Made by a program: the position numbers and the translations under genes. This document shows positions 9,964 to 19,018 of a stretch of DNA of 64,000 bases, piece after piece. The number at the start of each line of letters is the position of its first letter. Position 1 is the stretch's first letter. The stretch comes from Citrobacter gillenii (GTDB taxonomy: Bacteria > Pseudomonadota > Gammaproteobacteria > Enterobacterales > Enterobacteriaceae), in assembly GCF_013337685.1 (NCBI RefSeq), contig NZ_SUQN01000005.1:410815-474814 (forward strand), in the 5' to 3' direction. Below the pieces are notes generated by a model. The model did not search any database. It saw only the letters and a program-made list of their open reading frames with translations, and was not told where the DNA came from.

Positions 9964-10776
9964 ATGAAAAAATCACTGACATTACTCGCCGCCGCCACCT
10001 TAAGCGCCCTGAGCTTTGCGTCGTGGGCAGATACGCTGACCGTGGGCGCGTCCAACGTGCCGCACGCTGAGATCCTCGAACAGGCGAAACCGATCCTGGC
10101 AAAGCAGGGGATCGAGCTGGAGATTAAACCGTTCCAGGACTACATTCTGCCAAACACCGCGCTGGCGGGGCGTGAGATTGACGCCAACTACTTCCAGCAT
10201 ATTCCGTACCTGAACAGCGTACTGAAGGATCATGCGGGTGATAAGACCTATGATTTCGTCAGCGCCGGGGCGATTCACATTGAGCCGATTGGTATCTATT
10301 CTAAAAAGGTAAAGTCGCTGAAGGACCTGCCGGAGGGCGGAAAGATCATCATGCGTGATGCGGTGTCCGAAGAAGGGCGCATTCTGTCGATTTTCGAAAA
10401 AGAGGGTGTGATTAAGCTCAAGCCAGGCGTTGATAAAGTCACCGCGCGCATCAGCGACATCGTTGAGAACCCGAAAAAGCTGAAGTTCCTGCCTAACGTT
10501 GAAGCGGCACTGTTGCCGCAGATGTATAACAACGATGAAGGAGATGCAGTGGTGATCAACGCCAACTACGCTATCGATGCCGGGCTGGATCCGGTGAAAG
10601 ATCCGATTGCTGTCGAAAGCGGCGAAAACAACCCGTATGCCAACATCATTACCGTGCATCGCGGCGATGAGAAGAAAAAGGATATTGTGGCGCTGGTTGA
10701 CGCACTGCACTCAAAAGAAATTCAGGACTGGATTCGCACCAAATATAAAGGCGCGGTGATCCCGGTAAATAACTGA
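9964..10776 (+). CDS. MetQ/NlpA-family substrate-binding protein
   Basis: Periplasmic solute-binding protein of the NlpA/MetQ family, 270 aa. The signal peptide MKKSLTLLAAATLSALSFASWA is followed directly by DTLTVGASNVPHAEIL. There is no cysteine at the cleavage site, so unlike canonical MetQ it would be a free periplasmic protein. The family pattern VPHAEIL, REIDANYFQHIPYL and INANYAIDAGLDP is intact. Last gene of the three-gene importer operon; a BIME follows between it and convergent ttrA. Confidence 0.9.
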   Translation: MKKSLTLLAAATLSALSFASWADTLTVGASNVPHAEILEQAKPILAKQGIELEIKPFQDYILPNTALAGREIDANYFQHIPYLNSVLKDHAGDKTYDFVSAGAIHIEPIGIYSKKVKSLKDLPEGGKIIMRDAVSEEGRILSIFEKEGVIKLKPGVDKVTARISDIVENPKKLKFLPNVEAALLPQMYNNDEGDAVVINANYAIDAGLDPVKDPIAVESGENNPYANIITVHRGDEKKKDIVALVDALHSKEIQDWIRTKYKGAVIPVNN

Positions 10777-10785
10777 TCCACTTTC

Positions 10786-10863
10786 TGCCGGGTGGCGGCT
10801 TCGCCTTACCCGGCCTACAACGTCTGTAGGCTGGGTAAAACGCAGTAGCGTTGCCATCCGGCG
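10786..10863. repeat. BIME (paired REP sequences)
   Basis: Two REP units in opposite orientation (GCCGGGTGGCGGCTTCGCC... and ...GTTGCCATCCGGCGC) with the usual GTAGGC-type junction fill the gap between the convergent binding-protein gene and ttrA. BIMEs at convergent gene ends often stabilise mRNA or bind gyrase or IHF. Confidence 0.85.
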
Positions 10864-13800
10864 CTAGAGTTGCACTCGCTCGATTCTCGCCGGTAGCCCT
10901 TGGCGCACAGACGCTCCTGAGACCCAGTCCAGCCAGGTATTGGCCACCTGACGCGTCGGGTCGGCAAAACCCAAATCGTTAATATTAATCCCCGATTTAA
11001 TCTTTTCATCAAACGCCATCGGCTCTCCGTCAAGCGTATGCTGTGCTGCCCCCATTTCTTTATGTCCGTAGCCATGTTCAATTGCGATAACGCCCGGCAT
11101 AACGCCGTTGAGCAGGCTGACCTGCGCTTGTGCGTGTCCACCCGGCGTGATGATGCGCACCGTGTCGCCGTGTGACACACCATAACGCGCGCCGTCCTGC
11201 GGGTTGAGCGCCACCAGATTCACAGGCTTGAGATGGTGAAGACGTGGGATCACCGCCGAGGCGCTGGACATAGTATTGGACTTAAAGGAGATCATCTTCA
11301 GCGGCCATTCCTGCTGCGGAAACAATTCGTCCACCGAACGCCCGTCGGACAGGCGGGAAGGATACCAGGCCGGACAGCCGCTGTAGCGCTCGCCGGTGAT
11401 CGCATGGCGGTGTGCGGCGACATCCGCGTTCCAGATTTGCAGAGGTTTCTCCCACGCATTACCGACGCGGTTATCGGTGCGGCCACTCTTATCTGGCGCA
11501 AAACGACCACCGCGCGAGTAGACAAACGCCACGCGACGAACTTCGTCGGCTTTTAGCGTGTCGGTGATGACCGGCAGGATCCGCGTCACGCCGGTCAGCG
11601 AGATATCTTCCGGCGCGGCTTCGGCGACCGGCGCCTTACCCATAAACGCAATGTTGGCGGCCAGTCGCAGGTAGTAATCTTCCGCGCGGTTCAGCGGATA
11701 GTGATTGCCCTGCGGATCGGTAATGGCGTTATCGCCAAAGCCCGGCAGCCCAATGCGTTTTGCCACCGCGATGCAAAATGACTCCATGGATGCTGGTTGG
11801 CCGTCGGCGGTTTTGCTGGTGGCGGGTGCAACAATCGGCCAGCGGGCGGTGGTGGCCTTGCTCGCCACGCCTGCCCACGGGGCGCTGAATCCCCAGCTTT
11901 CGAAGTTGTGGGTATCCGGGACAATATAGTCCGCCAGCGCGGTGGTTTCGTTCATAAAAGCATCAATGGCAATAAATAGCGGCAGACGCGCCGGATCTTT
12001 GAGCTTTTCTTCCGCTACGCCACGCAGCCCCGCAATGCCGTAAAACGGGTTGGTCATGTTGGAGATCCAGGCTTTTAGCGGATACGGGTAGCCTTCGAGC
12101 GCCGAGACGAGTAATTCGGTCAACTGCCCGGCGACAAACGGATACCATGGGGCTTTCGCCGGGAAGGGCGATTGTCCGGCAGCCACTTTATTACGGTACT
12201 CTTCCGAGGATTCATAGGCGGTTTTACTGCGCGCGATGCTCAGGCCTTTCGGCTTCACCTTTCCGGCGAAACTGTCCATATTGTAGCGCGGTCCGTCAGT
12301 GGCACCGTTGAATTTACCGCCGCCCACAAAGACCCCGCCTTCGAGGCTGAGGTTGCCAATCAGCGCATTCAGCATCATCACCGCCCAGGCGTTGTAAAAT
12401 CCGTTGCCTGCCATCATCCCGCCGTGGGTGATCACCGCCGCTTTACGCCCGTGACGGGTAAAGGCGTCCGCCAGCGCGCCTATTTTTGCCTCCGACACGC
12501 CGCACTGCTGGCTGTATTGCGCCAGTGACAGCTTTTCGGCAGACTCTTTCAGACGCTGGAATCCGCTTTTGACCGTCACGGTTTGCCCGTCGGCCAGCGT
12601 TACTTCGCGGGTCACGAACAGCTGTGCGCGTTGACAGCTGCTGGCTGCTACCATGTCACCGGCCTCGTTAACGGCCAGCGGTTCGCCAGGCGCGTCGGTG
12701 TTCAGATGGGCGAGCGTGAGATGCTGTCCGGCAAGCGTTGGGATCTCATCGGTAATCACCAGATGCGTGGCGTTGGTCCAGCTTTTTTCTCCGGCCTGTT
12801 GCATGGCCTGGACACCAGGGATGGCGAGGTAATCGGCGTTGTAACGCTGCTTTTCGATGATCCAGCGGATCATTCCCATTGCCAGCGCCGAGTCGCTCCC
12901 CGGGTGCACAGGCTGCCAGTGACCGCGATCGTCAGCCAGTACCGTGGTTAATGGCAGGGCGGGTGCGACAACGACATACTCGAAATCATTGCGTAAGCGG
13001 GCGCTGGCGAGTTGGCGAGCCTGGCGCTTAAACGGGTTGCCGGACTGCGCCGGGGAGGTGCCCATAAATAACGCGAACTCAACGTTATCCCAGTCCGGTT
13101 TGACGTGGGTGTTTTTATCCAGATCGCCCATTAGCGCGCCGGAACCGGCCCGATACGCTAGCCCACAATACGCACCGTGCGCGCCGAAGTTTTTACTACC
13201 AAAACTGTTCAGTGCGAAACGGCGGATAAACGTATCGCGTCCCTCGTCGCTGGTATTGGTGACCAGCAGTTGATTGGATTTCGGGCCAAAGCCGGGGTGC
13301 TTAGCATCTAACGGGGTGATGGGGTCGTGGATGGCCCGCAGGCCGTCAATGTGACCTTCACCAAACAGGTCGCCGCCTTCCACCACCTCTTTGATGAGCT
13401 GTTCAAAGCTGATGCGCTGCCATTTACCTTCGCCACGTTTACCGACGCGCTTCATCGGCTCCAGAATTCGCAGCGGGCTGTACAGGCCTTCGAGCAGGGT
13501 TGCGCCCCGGGCGCAGGCGGTGGAACGCGCATCAAGACCGCTTTCGCCCGCCAGTTGTTCCATTGCAGTGGCAAACGGAACCGACGAATCAATGTGATGT
13601 TCATGCGACAGTGGGTGGTAGGGGTTGCCCGCAATGCGCAGAACTTTCCCCGCTTTGCTGTCGACGCGGACTCGCACACCGCACTGGGTCCAGCAGCCGA
13701 AGCACTGGGTCATGGCGATCACCTGCTGCGGATCCTGCTGCCAGCGCGGTTGGGCGTTGGCTTCGGGGATCAGCGCATTGCCGAAGATGCGATCGCGGGT

Positions 13801-13935
13801 GATTTTCCCCGAGGTGCCATCCAGCAAACCGTCAATCGCGCGCTTTGCCACATCCCGATAACTCAGGCCAAAGGTCACCATCCCGCCAACGGCGAGACCA
13901 ACTTTAAGCCACTGACGACGGGTTAAATTAGCCAT
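10864..13935 (-). CDS. ttrA: Tetrathionate reductase catalytic subunit A
   Basis: Molybdopterin (bis-MGD) subunit of the periplasmic tetrathionate reductase, 1023 aa, about 1020 in Salmonella. The start at 13935 (MANLTRRQWLK) is preferred: it has AAGGAGAATGCAAC upstream and a twin-arginine signal (TRRQWLK). A cysteine cluster for the FS0 4Fe-4S centre is seen in CFGCWTQCGVRVR...ARGATLLEG around residues 85-145. The overlap of 8 nt with ttrC indicates coupling. TtrA reduces tetrathionate to thiosulfate as an anaerobic electron acceptor. Third gene of ttrBCA as transcribed. Confidence 0.95.
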   Translation of the reverse strand: MANLTRRQWLKVGLAVGGMVTFGLSYRDVAKRAIDGLLDGTSGKITRDRIFGNALIPEANAQPRWQQDPQQVIAMTQCFGCWTQCGVRVRVDSKAGKVLRIAGNPYHPLSHEHHIDSSVPFATAMEQLAGESGLDARSTACARGATLLEGLYSPLRILEPMKRVGKRGEGKWQRISFEQLIKEVVEGGDLFGEGHIDGLRAIHDPITPLDAKHPGFGPKSNQLLVTNTSDEGRDTFIRRFALNSFGSKNFGAHGAYCGLAYRAGSGALMGDLDKNTHVKPDWDNVEFALFMGTSPAQSGNPFKRQARQLASARLRNDFEYVVVAPALPLTTVLADDRGHWQPVHPGSDSALAMGMIRWIIEKQRYNADYLAIPGVQAMQQAGEKSWTNATHLVITDEIPTLAGQHLTLAHLNTDAPGEPLAVNEAGDMVAASSCQRAQLFVTREVTLADGQTVTVKSGFQRLKESAEKLSLAQYSQQCGVSEAKIGALADAFTRHGRKAAVITHGGMMAGNGFYNAWAVMMLNALIGNLSLEGGVFVGGGKFNGATDGPRYNMDSFAGKVKPKGLSIARSKTAYESSEEYRNKVAAGQSPFPAKAPWYPFVAGQLTELLVSALEGYPYPLKAWISNMTNPFYGIAGLRGVAEEKLKDPARLPLFIAIDAFMNETTALADYIVPDTHNFESWGFSAPWAGVASKATTARWPIVAPATSKTADGQPASMESFCIAVAKRIGLPGFGDNAITDPQGNHYPLNRAEDYYLRLAANIAFMGKAPVAEAAPEDISLTGVTRILPVITDTLKADEVRRVAFVYSRGGRFAPDKSGRTDNRVGNAWEKPLQIWNADVAAHRHAITGERYSGCPAWYPSRLSDGRSVDELFPQQEWPLKMISFKSNTMSSASAVIPRLHHLKPVNLVALNPQDGARYGVSHGDTVRIITPGGHAQAQVSLLNGVMPGVIAIEHGYGHKEMGAAQHTLDGEPMAFDEKIKSGININDLGFADPTRQVANTWLDWVSGASVRQGLPARIERVQL

Positions 13936-14950
13936 GTTGCATTCTCCTTGCGATCGCGTTGAGGCCTTCATGAACAATAATGAGTAGCGCAACCCACAGG
14001 CCAAAGGTGCCTACAATGGCCAGCCAGCCATCTGTGCCGCCGGGCAGGGAGTACGGATTAAATTGCGCGTTAAATTTGGGGATGGTCTGCACCTGAATCA
14101 GTATCGTCCAGCGCATCAGCCAGCACAGCGCCATGGCGCTGAAGGCCAGCGTAATACGCAGCGGTAATGACGATGGGTGACGTAACACCCATCCGCAAAG
14201 TGCCAGTGAGACAGCCCACAGCACTACCCAGCCGATGGCGTAGTGTCGTGCAGACGCGGCGACATCCAGCCACTGGCGAATCGCTGAGCCGGAAAGCGTA
14301 TCGCCGCTCACCCACCACGCCATCACAATGGCCAGGGCGATCAACGTGACAATCTGCCCCCATGCCAGCTTGCGCGGCAGTGTGCTGTCGCGGTTTATGC
14401 TGGCGATAAGCAGGGCGAAGAAGGTTTGCAGCGCGCTGAGGAACATCGCCAGCGGGAAGGCATAGCTGAACCAGATGGGACGCGCCTGCACGACGGAGAC
14501 TTCGCGGCCGGTATACACCAATAATCCAATGGCTGAGAGCGCGCTGCCCACAGCTAGCCATCTAGTGACGCTGTAACTTTTATGCGTAAACCGTTTGAAC
14601 TGCTGCGCCAGAAACCACAGCCCGAGAAACCCGGTGAACAACGGTAAAAACAGTGCCCCCCACGGCATCCATGACCACGGTGTCGGATAGGCATAGAAAT
14701 GCCAGACGCGCGCGGTCTGGTGCAGATCCGCGGTCAGCGCCAGTGGGGCGGTGATGGCACAGGTCAGGGCGATCAGCAGCGTCAGGTTTTCTAGCTGCGG
14801 CTGCGCTTTTTTACGCCAGTGGAGCACGCAGGCGAACAGCGCCGCGCAGGCGGCAATGCCAATGAAAAAGAAATACTGTACCGCCCAGGGCAACCAGCTT
14901 ATTTCCTGCGGATGGGCCAGCACCTCTTCGATAATCAGTGAATGGGTCAT
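13928..14950 (-). CDS. ttrC: Tetrathionate reductase membrane subunit C
   Basis: NrfD-like integral membrane quinol oxidase and anchor subunit, 340 aa, with about nine hydrophobic segments (for example WAVQYFFFIGIAACAALF and ALTCAITAPLALTAD). It passes electrons from menaquinol to TtrB. The length equals the Salmonella protein. The ATG follows the ttrB stop immediately (TAAATG) and the 3' end overlaps ttrA. Confidence 0.94.
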   Translation of the reverse strand: MTHSLIIEEVLAHPQEISWLPWAVQYFFFIGIAACAALFACVLHWRKKAQPQLENLTLLIALTCAITAPLALTADLHQTARVWHFYAYPTPWSWMPWGALFLPLFTGFLGLWFLAQQFKRFTHKSYSVTRWLAVGSALSAIGLLVYTGREVSVVQARPIWFSYAFPLAMFLSALQTFFALLIASINRDSTLPRKLAWGQIVTLIALAIVMAWWVSGDTLSGSAIRQWLDVAASARHYAIGWVVLWAVSLALCGWVLRHPSSLPLRITLAFSAMALCWLMRWTILIQVQTIPKFNAQFNPYSLPGGTDGWLAIVGTFGLWVALLIIVHEGLNAIARRMQHG

Positions 14951-15685
14951 TTAAACCTCCTGCCACAGAGCGGGTTGAGCACGTCCCATCAACGGGGTGA
15001 CGAAGGCGTCATCTAGCCCCAGATAGAACACGTGAGGCGAGGTGCCGCTTTCCGGTTTCAGGACTTTGATGGTGTCATGGTGTTCGTGCAGCATGCGTGA
15101 AATCCGGCTGTGCGGATCGTTGATGTCGCCAATGATGCGCGCGCCACCCACACAGGACTCCACGCAGGCCGGGAGCAGCCCGGCTTCCAGGCGGTGCACG
15201 CAAAATGTGCATTTGTCGGCAGTCTGCGTTTCATGGTTAATAAACCGAGCATCGTATGGGCAGGCTTGCACGCAGTAGGCACAGCCCACACAGCGCGTAT
15301 TGTCGACCACTACAATGCCATCTTCGCGCTGAAAGGTGGCCTGCACGGGACAAACGGGCACACAAGGTGGGTTATCGCAATGGTTACACAGGCGCGGCAG
15401 CAGCACGTTGGTGACGCTTTGCTGACCCTCAACCTGTACCTGATACTGGTTGACGTTGGTACGAAACGCGCCCTGAGGCGTCTGGTTTTCAATGGCGCAA
15501 CTGACGGTACAGGCCTGACAGCCGATACACCGCCGCAGATCAATCAACATGGCGTAGCGATGCTGGCGCGACCCCTCGTGGCGTTCTGGCGAGAAGGGAA
15601 ACTCGGCCTGAGCCAGGGGAACCAGGGATGCGCCTGCGGTCAGAACGCCCAGTTGCTGGAGAAACTGCCGTTTACTGCTGTCCAT
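14951..15685 (-). CDS. ttrB: Tetrathionate reductase Fe-S subunit B
   Basis: Electron-transfer subunit with four 4Fe-4S motifs (CIGCQACTVSC, CNHCDNPPCVPVC, CVGCAYCVQAC, CTFC...CVESC). The start at 15685 (MDSSKRQFLQQ) follows GGGAG and gives 244 aa, the Salmonella length; an upstream in-frame ATG at 15718 would place a poor segment before a Tat-like signal. First gene of the ttrBCA unit, divergent from ttrSR. Confidence 0.95.
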   Translation of the reverse strand: MDSSKRQFLQQLGVLTAGASLVPLAQAEFPFSPERHEGSRQHRYAMLIDLRRCIGCQACTVSCAIENQTPQGAFRTNVNQYQVQVEGQQSVTNVLLPRLCNHCDNPPCVPVCPVQATFQREDGIVVVDNTRCVGCAYCVQACPYDARFINHETQTADKCTFCVHRLEAGLLPACVESCVGGARIIGDINDPHSRISRMLHEHHDTIKVLKPESGTSPHVFYLGLDDAFVTPLMGRAQPALWQEV

Positions 15686-15800
15686 ATTTTCTCCCGTCAC
15701 AATGCAACAACGAAACATTGGTCACGCCGTTGGTTTGCGTGTGATGAATAAAGAATCTTGATGATTTACAGTGTAAAAATCGTGGCGGGGGGTACTCTAT

Positions 15801-15814
15801 TGTGGTTAACCACA
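15801..15814. promoter_or_regulatory. Perfect palindrome in ttrB/ttrS control region
   Basis: TGTGGTTAACCACA is a 14-nt perfect inverted repeat midway between the divergent ttrB and ttrS. It is a candidate binding site for TtrR or another regulator of ttrBCA. The spacing does not fit a CRP site. Confidence 0.5.
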
Positions 15815-15828
15815 TACCCGGCTTGTTG

Positions 15829-15842
15829 TTGATCTAAAACAA
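15829..15842. promoter_or_regulatory. FNR-like site in ttrB/ttrS control region
   Basis: TTGATCTAAAACAA matches the FNR consensus TTGAT-N4-ATCAA at nine of ten positions. FNR (OxrA) dependence of ttr is established in Salmonella. Only 22 nt precede the ttrS GTG, so if it acts on ttrBCA it lies far upstream of ttrB. Confidence 0.55.
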
Positions 15843-15864
15843 CATAAATGACAGGGATAATGGC

Positions 15865-17646
15865 GTGAGATGTAAAGTAGTACATTGCCTGACGGTGCTG
15901 GCAGCGTTGTGGATGCTGAGCGGAGCGGCCTGGGCGCAGACATGGAACATTGGCGTCTTAGCCATGCGTGGGGAGGTCACCACACGTAATCACTGGCAGC
16001 CGCTGGAAAACCTGCTGAATCAGCAAATCGCCGGTGAACGGTTTCATATTCAACCGTTGGACCTGCACCAGATGCAAGATGCCGTGAACCGGGGAACCGT
16101 GCAGTTTGTGGTGACCAATCCGGCGCAGTTTGTGCAGTTAAACAACCGCGCAGCGCTACGCTGGCTGGCATCCTTACGCTCCACCCGCGGCGGAAAAGCG
16201 ACCAGCAATGTGATTGGTAGTGCGATCCTGGTCAGGCGTGACGGAGAGATCGCGTCGGCACACGATCTGATCGGCAAAACGGTTGGGGCGATCGATGCCC
16301 AGGCATTTGGCGGCTATTTGCTGGGTTATAAAGCGCTTATCGATGCGGGATTGCGCCCGGAGCGCGATTTGCGCCTGAGGTTCACGGGTTTTCCTGCCGA
16401 TGCGTTAGTGTATTTATTGCGTGAGAAAGCCGTTCAGGCTGTAATTGTGCCGGTGTGTCTGCTGGAAAAAATGGATGAAGAAGGGCTGATCCATAAAGCC
16501 GATTTTAAGGTGGTGCTCAACCATCCGACGTCGATTCCCTGCCTGAGCAGCACGCCGCTTTATCCTGACTGGTCCTTCGCCGCACTGCCCGCAGTGAGTG
16601 ATGAACTTGCCGATCGCGTCACCCGGGTTCTGTTTAATGCACCACAAGATGCGCCTTTTCGCTGGGGAGCTCCCGCCTCGACCCGCGAGGTCGAAACGTT
16701 ACTACGTGACGTTCGTCAGCACCCGCAGCAGCGTCAACTGTGGCTGGATATCAAAAGCTGGTTTATCCAGCATCAACTGGTAATGGGGGCAGCAGCGGTG
16801 GTTCTGCTGTTGCTCACACTCAACTACATCTGGGTGATGCTGTTGGTCCGTCGTCGCGGCAGGCTGCTGGAGCGTAACAATGTGCTGTTGCGCAAGCAGG
16901 AGCAGGCACTGGAAACCGCGCGTCAGATGAGCGTCCTCGGCGAGATGACGTCCGGGTTTGCCCATGAACTTAACCAGCCGCTCTCGGCTATCCGTCACTA
17001 TGCGCAAGGCTGCCTGATTCGCCTGCGCGGTCAGGATCAACAGCATCCGCTGTTACCTGCGCTTGAACAGATAGATGCTCAGGCACAGCGGGGGGCCGAT
17101 ACGTTGCGCAATCTGCGTCTGTGGGCCAGCCAGGCCCAGGGCAATCCAGTAATGACGGATGACTGGCAGGCGATCAACATCCGTGATGCTGTCCACCACG
17201 TGTGGCAATTATTGCGTATGACACAGCAATTCCCTGACGTCACGCTGCAAACGACGGTCAGCGCAAACTTAACGCTGACGCTGCCCAGCGTTCTGCTGGA
17301 ACAAGTACTGGCAAATCTGGTGCTTAACGCCGCTCAGGCAGGGGCCAGCACGGTGTGGTTTACCGCTCAACATGAGGACGACGGTATCAGCATACAGGTA
17401 CAGGATAACGCCGGGGGAATCGATGAAACTCAGCTTTATCAAGCGTTCCAACCGTTTATGACTACCCGCAAAGAAGGAATGGGGCTGGGATTGGTCATAT
17501 GCCAACGCCTGGTTCGCTATGCCGGCGGCGAGATTAGCATCAACAATCAACAGGCTCCAGATGGTCGGGCGGGTGTCGCGGTAAGATTACATTTTAAGCC
17601 AACACAGAAAGGGGGCGATTGTGGCGATCATTCATCTGCTGGATGA
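15865..17646 (+). CDS. ttrS: Tetrathionate sensor histidine kinase TtrS
   Basis: Membrane sensor kinase of the tetrathionate two-component system, 593 aa. The signal-like N-terminus is followed by a periplasmic binding domain of the phosphonate/PhnD type (about residues 25-300), one clear transmembrane segment (MGAAAVVLLLLTLNYIWVMLLV, about 311-332), H-box FAHELNQPLSAIRHYAQG and an HATPase domain with DNAGGID and GMGLGLVIC. The start is GTG at 15865; no in-frame ATG lies nearby. The gene overlaps ttrR by 26 nt. Confidence 0.94.
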   Translation: MRCKVVHCLTVLAALWMLSGAAWAQTWNIGVLAMRGEVTTRNHWQPLENLLNQQIAGERFHIQPLDLHQMQDAVNRGTVQFVVTNPAQFVQLNNRAALRWLASLRSTRGGKATSNVIGSAILVRRDGEIASAHDLIGKTVGAIDAQAFGGYLLGYKALIDAGLRPERDLRLRFTGFPADALVYLLREKAVQAVIVPVCLLEKMDEEGLIHKADFKVVLNHPTSIPCLSSTPLYPDWSFAALPAVSDELADRVTRVLFNAPQDAPFRWGAPASTREVETLLRDVRQHPQQRQLWLDIKSWFIQHQLVMGAAAVVLLLLTLNYIWVMLLVRRRGRLLERNNVLLRKQEQALETARQMSVLGEMTSGFAHELNQPLSAIRHYAQGCLIRLRGQDQQHPLLPALEQIDAQAQRGADTLRNLRLWASQAQGNPVMTDDWQAINIRDAVHHVWQLLRMTQQFPDVTLQTTVSANLTLTLPSVLLEQVLANLVLNAAQAGASTVWFTAQHEDDGISIQVQDNAGGIDETQLYQAFQPFMTTRKEGMGLGLVICQRLVRYAGGEISINNQQAPDGRAGVAVRLHFKPTQKGGDCGDHSSAG

Positions 17647-18205
17647 CGATGTAGCCGTCACCCAGGCCTGCGCATTTTTACTGGAAAGTCTGGGATACGA
17701 GGTCCGGTGCTGGCAGCACGGAGAAACCTTCCTGGCCGAGGTCAATCTGCATCAGGTCGGGGTTGTATTGCTGGATATGCGTATGCCGGGACTGGATGGA
17801 CAAGGTGTACATGACGAGATGCTACGGCGCGGCAGCACGCTGGCGGTGGTCTTTCTTACCGGGCATGGCGATGTACCGATGGCGGTCGCGCAAATGAAAC
17901 GTGGAGCGGTCGATTTTCTGCAAAAGCCGGTTTCTGCCGGACCACTTCAGGTCGCGTTGGAACATGCTCTGCAGGTTTCCATTACGGCATGCACGCGCCA
18001 TGAGATTGTCGCTTGCTACCAACAGCTTACCCCAAAGGAACGCCAACTGGCCGGTCTGGTGGCACAAGGGTTGATGAACCGGGAAATCGCAGATGCAATG
18101 AATATTGCGGTCCGTACCGTTGAGGTTCACCGGGCAAGAGTGATGGAAAAAATGCAGGCGGGGAGCCTGGCTGAGCTGGTTCACCGACTCCAGCAGGTTC
18201 TGTAG
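17621..18205 (+). CDS. ttrR: Tetrathionate response regulator TtrR
   Basis: FixJ-type response regulator, 194 aa, that activates ttrBCA on phosphorylation by TtrS. The receiver domain shows acidic DDD at 8-10, phospho-acceptor in VVLLDMRMPG (about residue 53) and LTGHGD plus KP. The C-terminal LuxR helix-turn-helix is LTPKERQLAGLVAQGLMNREIADAMNIAVRTVEVHR. The start is GTG, inside the end of ttrS. Confidence 0.95.
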   Translation: MAIIHLLDDDVAVTQACAFLLESLGYEVRCWQHGETFLAEVNLHQVGVVLLDMRMPGLDGQGVHDEMLRRGSTLAVVFLTGHGDVPMAVAQMKRGAVDFLQKPVSAGPLQVALEHALQVSITACTRHEIVACYQQLTPKERQLAGLVAQGLMNREIADAMNIAVRTVEVHRARVMEKMQAGSLAELVHRLQQVL

Positions 18206-18298
18206 ATTCATGACAGTTATTTGATTTTCATTGATTTTTTGTCTAATAAGCCAGACTGATATATGCTGTTGGTTTGAGCTAATGACGAGCAGGCAAAT

Positions 18299-18508
18299 AT
18301 GGGTAATCAGACCAAAGATGACGAACTGTACCGCGAGATGTGCAGAGTTGTTGGTAAAGTAGTACTGGAAATGCGCGATCTGGGACAAGAGCCTAAGCAT
18401 ATCGTCATTGCCGGTGTACTGAGAACCACCCTCGCCAATCAGCGTGTGCAACGCAGTGAGTTAGAAAAACAGGCCATGGAGACGGTGATTAAAGCGTTAG
18501 CCGGTTAA
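18299..18508 (+). CDS. fumD: Fumarase D (YdhZ)
   Basis: A 69-residue cytosolic protein near-identical to E. coli YdhZ/FumD, reported as a small fumarase, and to the Salmonella orf70 that lies next to ttrR. No cofactor motif is visible. In E. coli it lies between pykF and ydhY; here the importer and ttr genes separate it from pykF, while it keeps its place before ydhY. Confidence 0.93.
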   Translation: MGNQTKDDELYREMCRVVGKVVLEMRDLGQEPKHIVIAGVLRTTLANQRVQRSELEKQAMETVIKALAG

Positions 18509-18516
18509 TCCTGAAA

Positions 18517-18543
18517 AGGGCGGTGGAGAAAGGCTACCGCCCT
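18517..18543 (+). terminator. Candidate terminator after fumD
   Basis: The stem AGGGCGGT / ACCGCCCT with an 11-nt loop lies 9 nt after the fumD stop. It lacks a good T run, so it may be only an attenuating hairpin. Confidence 0.5.
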
Positions 18544-18618
18544 GTAATTCTGCCACGGTATTCTATCAATATATATAATTCATCTTTGAAAATAAAAAGT
18601 GCAGAAAAATGTATTTGT

Positions 18619-18642
18619 CGTTATGTATTATATTATATATCG
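18619..18642. promoter_or_regulatory. ModE-like operator upstream of ydhY
   Basis: Half-sites CGTTATGTA and TATATATCG are separated by 6 nt, the 9-6-9 layout of the E. coli modA operator (CGTTATATT and TACATAACG). It is centred about 190 nt upstream of the likely FNR-dependent start of ydhY, a distance suited to an activating role such as ModE has at dmsA. The region is AT-rich, which raises the chance of a random match. Confidence 0.45.
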
Positions 18643-18770
18643 ATTAAAGCAAACGCTTATATTTGGAGGTGTAATCACAAATATTTGTAATGCAGATGAA
18701 ATACTATTTCAACCTGCCTTAATGATAATAAATATCACTCCGCATTAATTATTCTCCTTCCCGTTTTTAC

Positions 18771-18784
18771 TTGATAACGATCAA
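18771..18784 (+). promoter_or_regulatory. FNR site of the ydhY operon
   Basis: TTGATAACGATCAA is a perfect FNR consensus. A -10 like CATTAT at 18807-18812 puts the start point near 18819, 41.5 nt from the box centre, the class II position. The E. coli ydhY-T operon is known to be FNR-activated. The rest of the 510-nt gap holds no gene I can support; CCCTAAAGGG near 18826 is a short inverted repeat in the leader. Confidence 0.85.
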
Positions 18785-19018
18785 GGTTACAGGCTATGAA
18801 TAACCACATTATTTATCCGCCTAACCCTAAAGGGTTATTCCTGTCTTGAGGGTAAAGATTCACTCCGTTTAACCACCGTCATTGATGCGATCAGGTTAGG
18901 GCAAAAATATCACGTGTTGTCGGCAACATCAGTGGCCCGATTTGGCCTGCCCGGCGCGTATAAACATGAGCACTGGATGTGTTGCTGCTACAGCGTTTGC
19001 GAAGAGGATGCGAAATAA

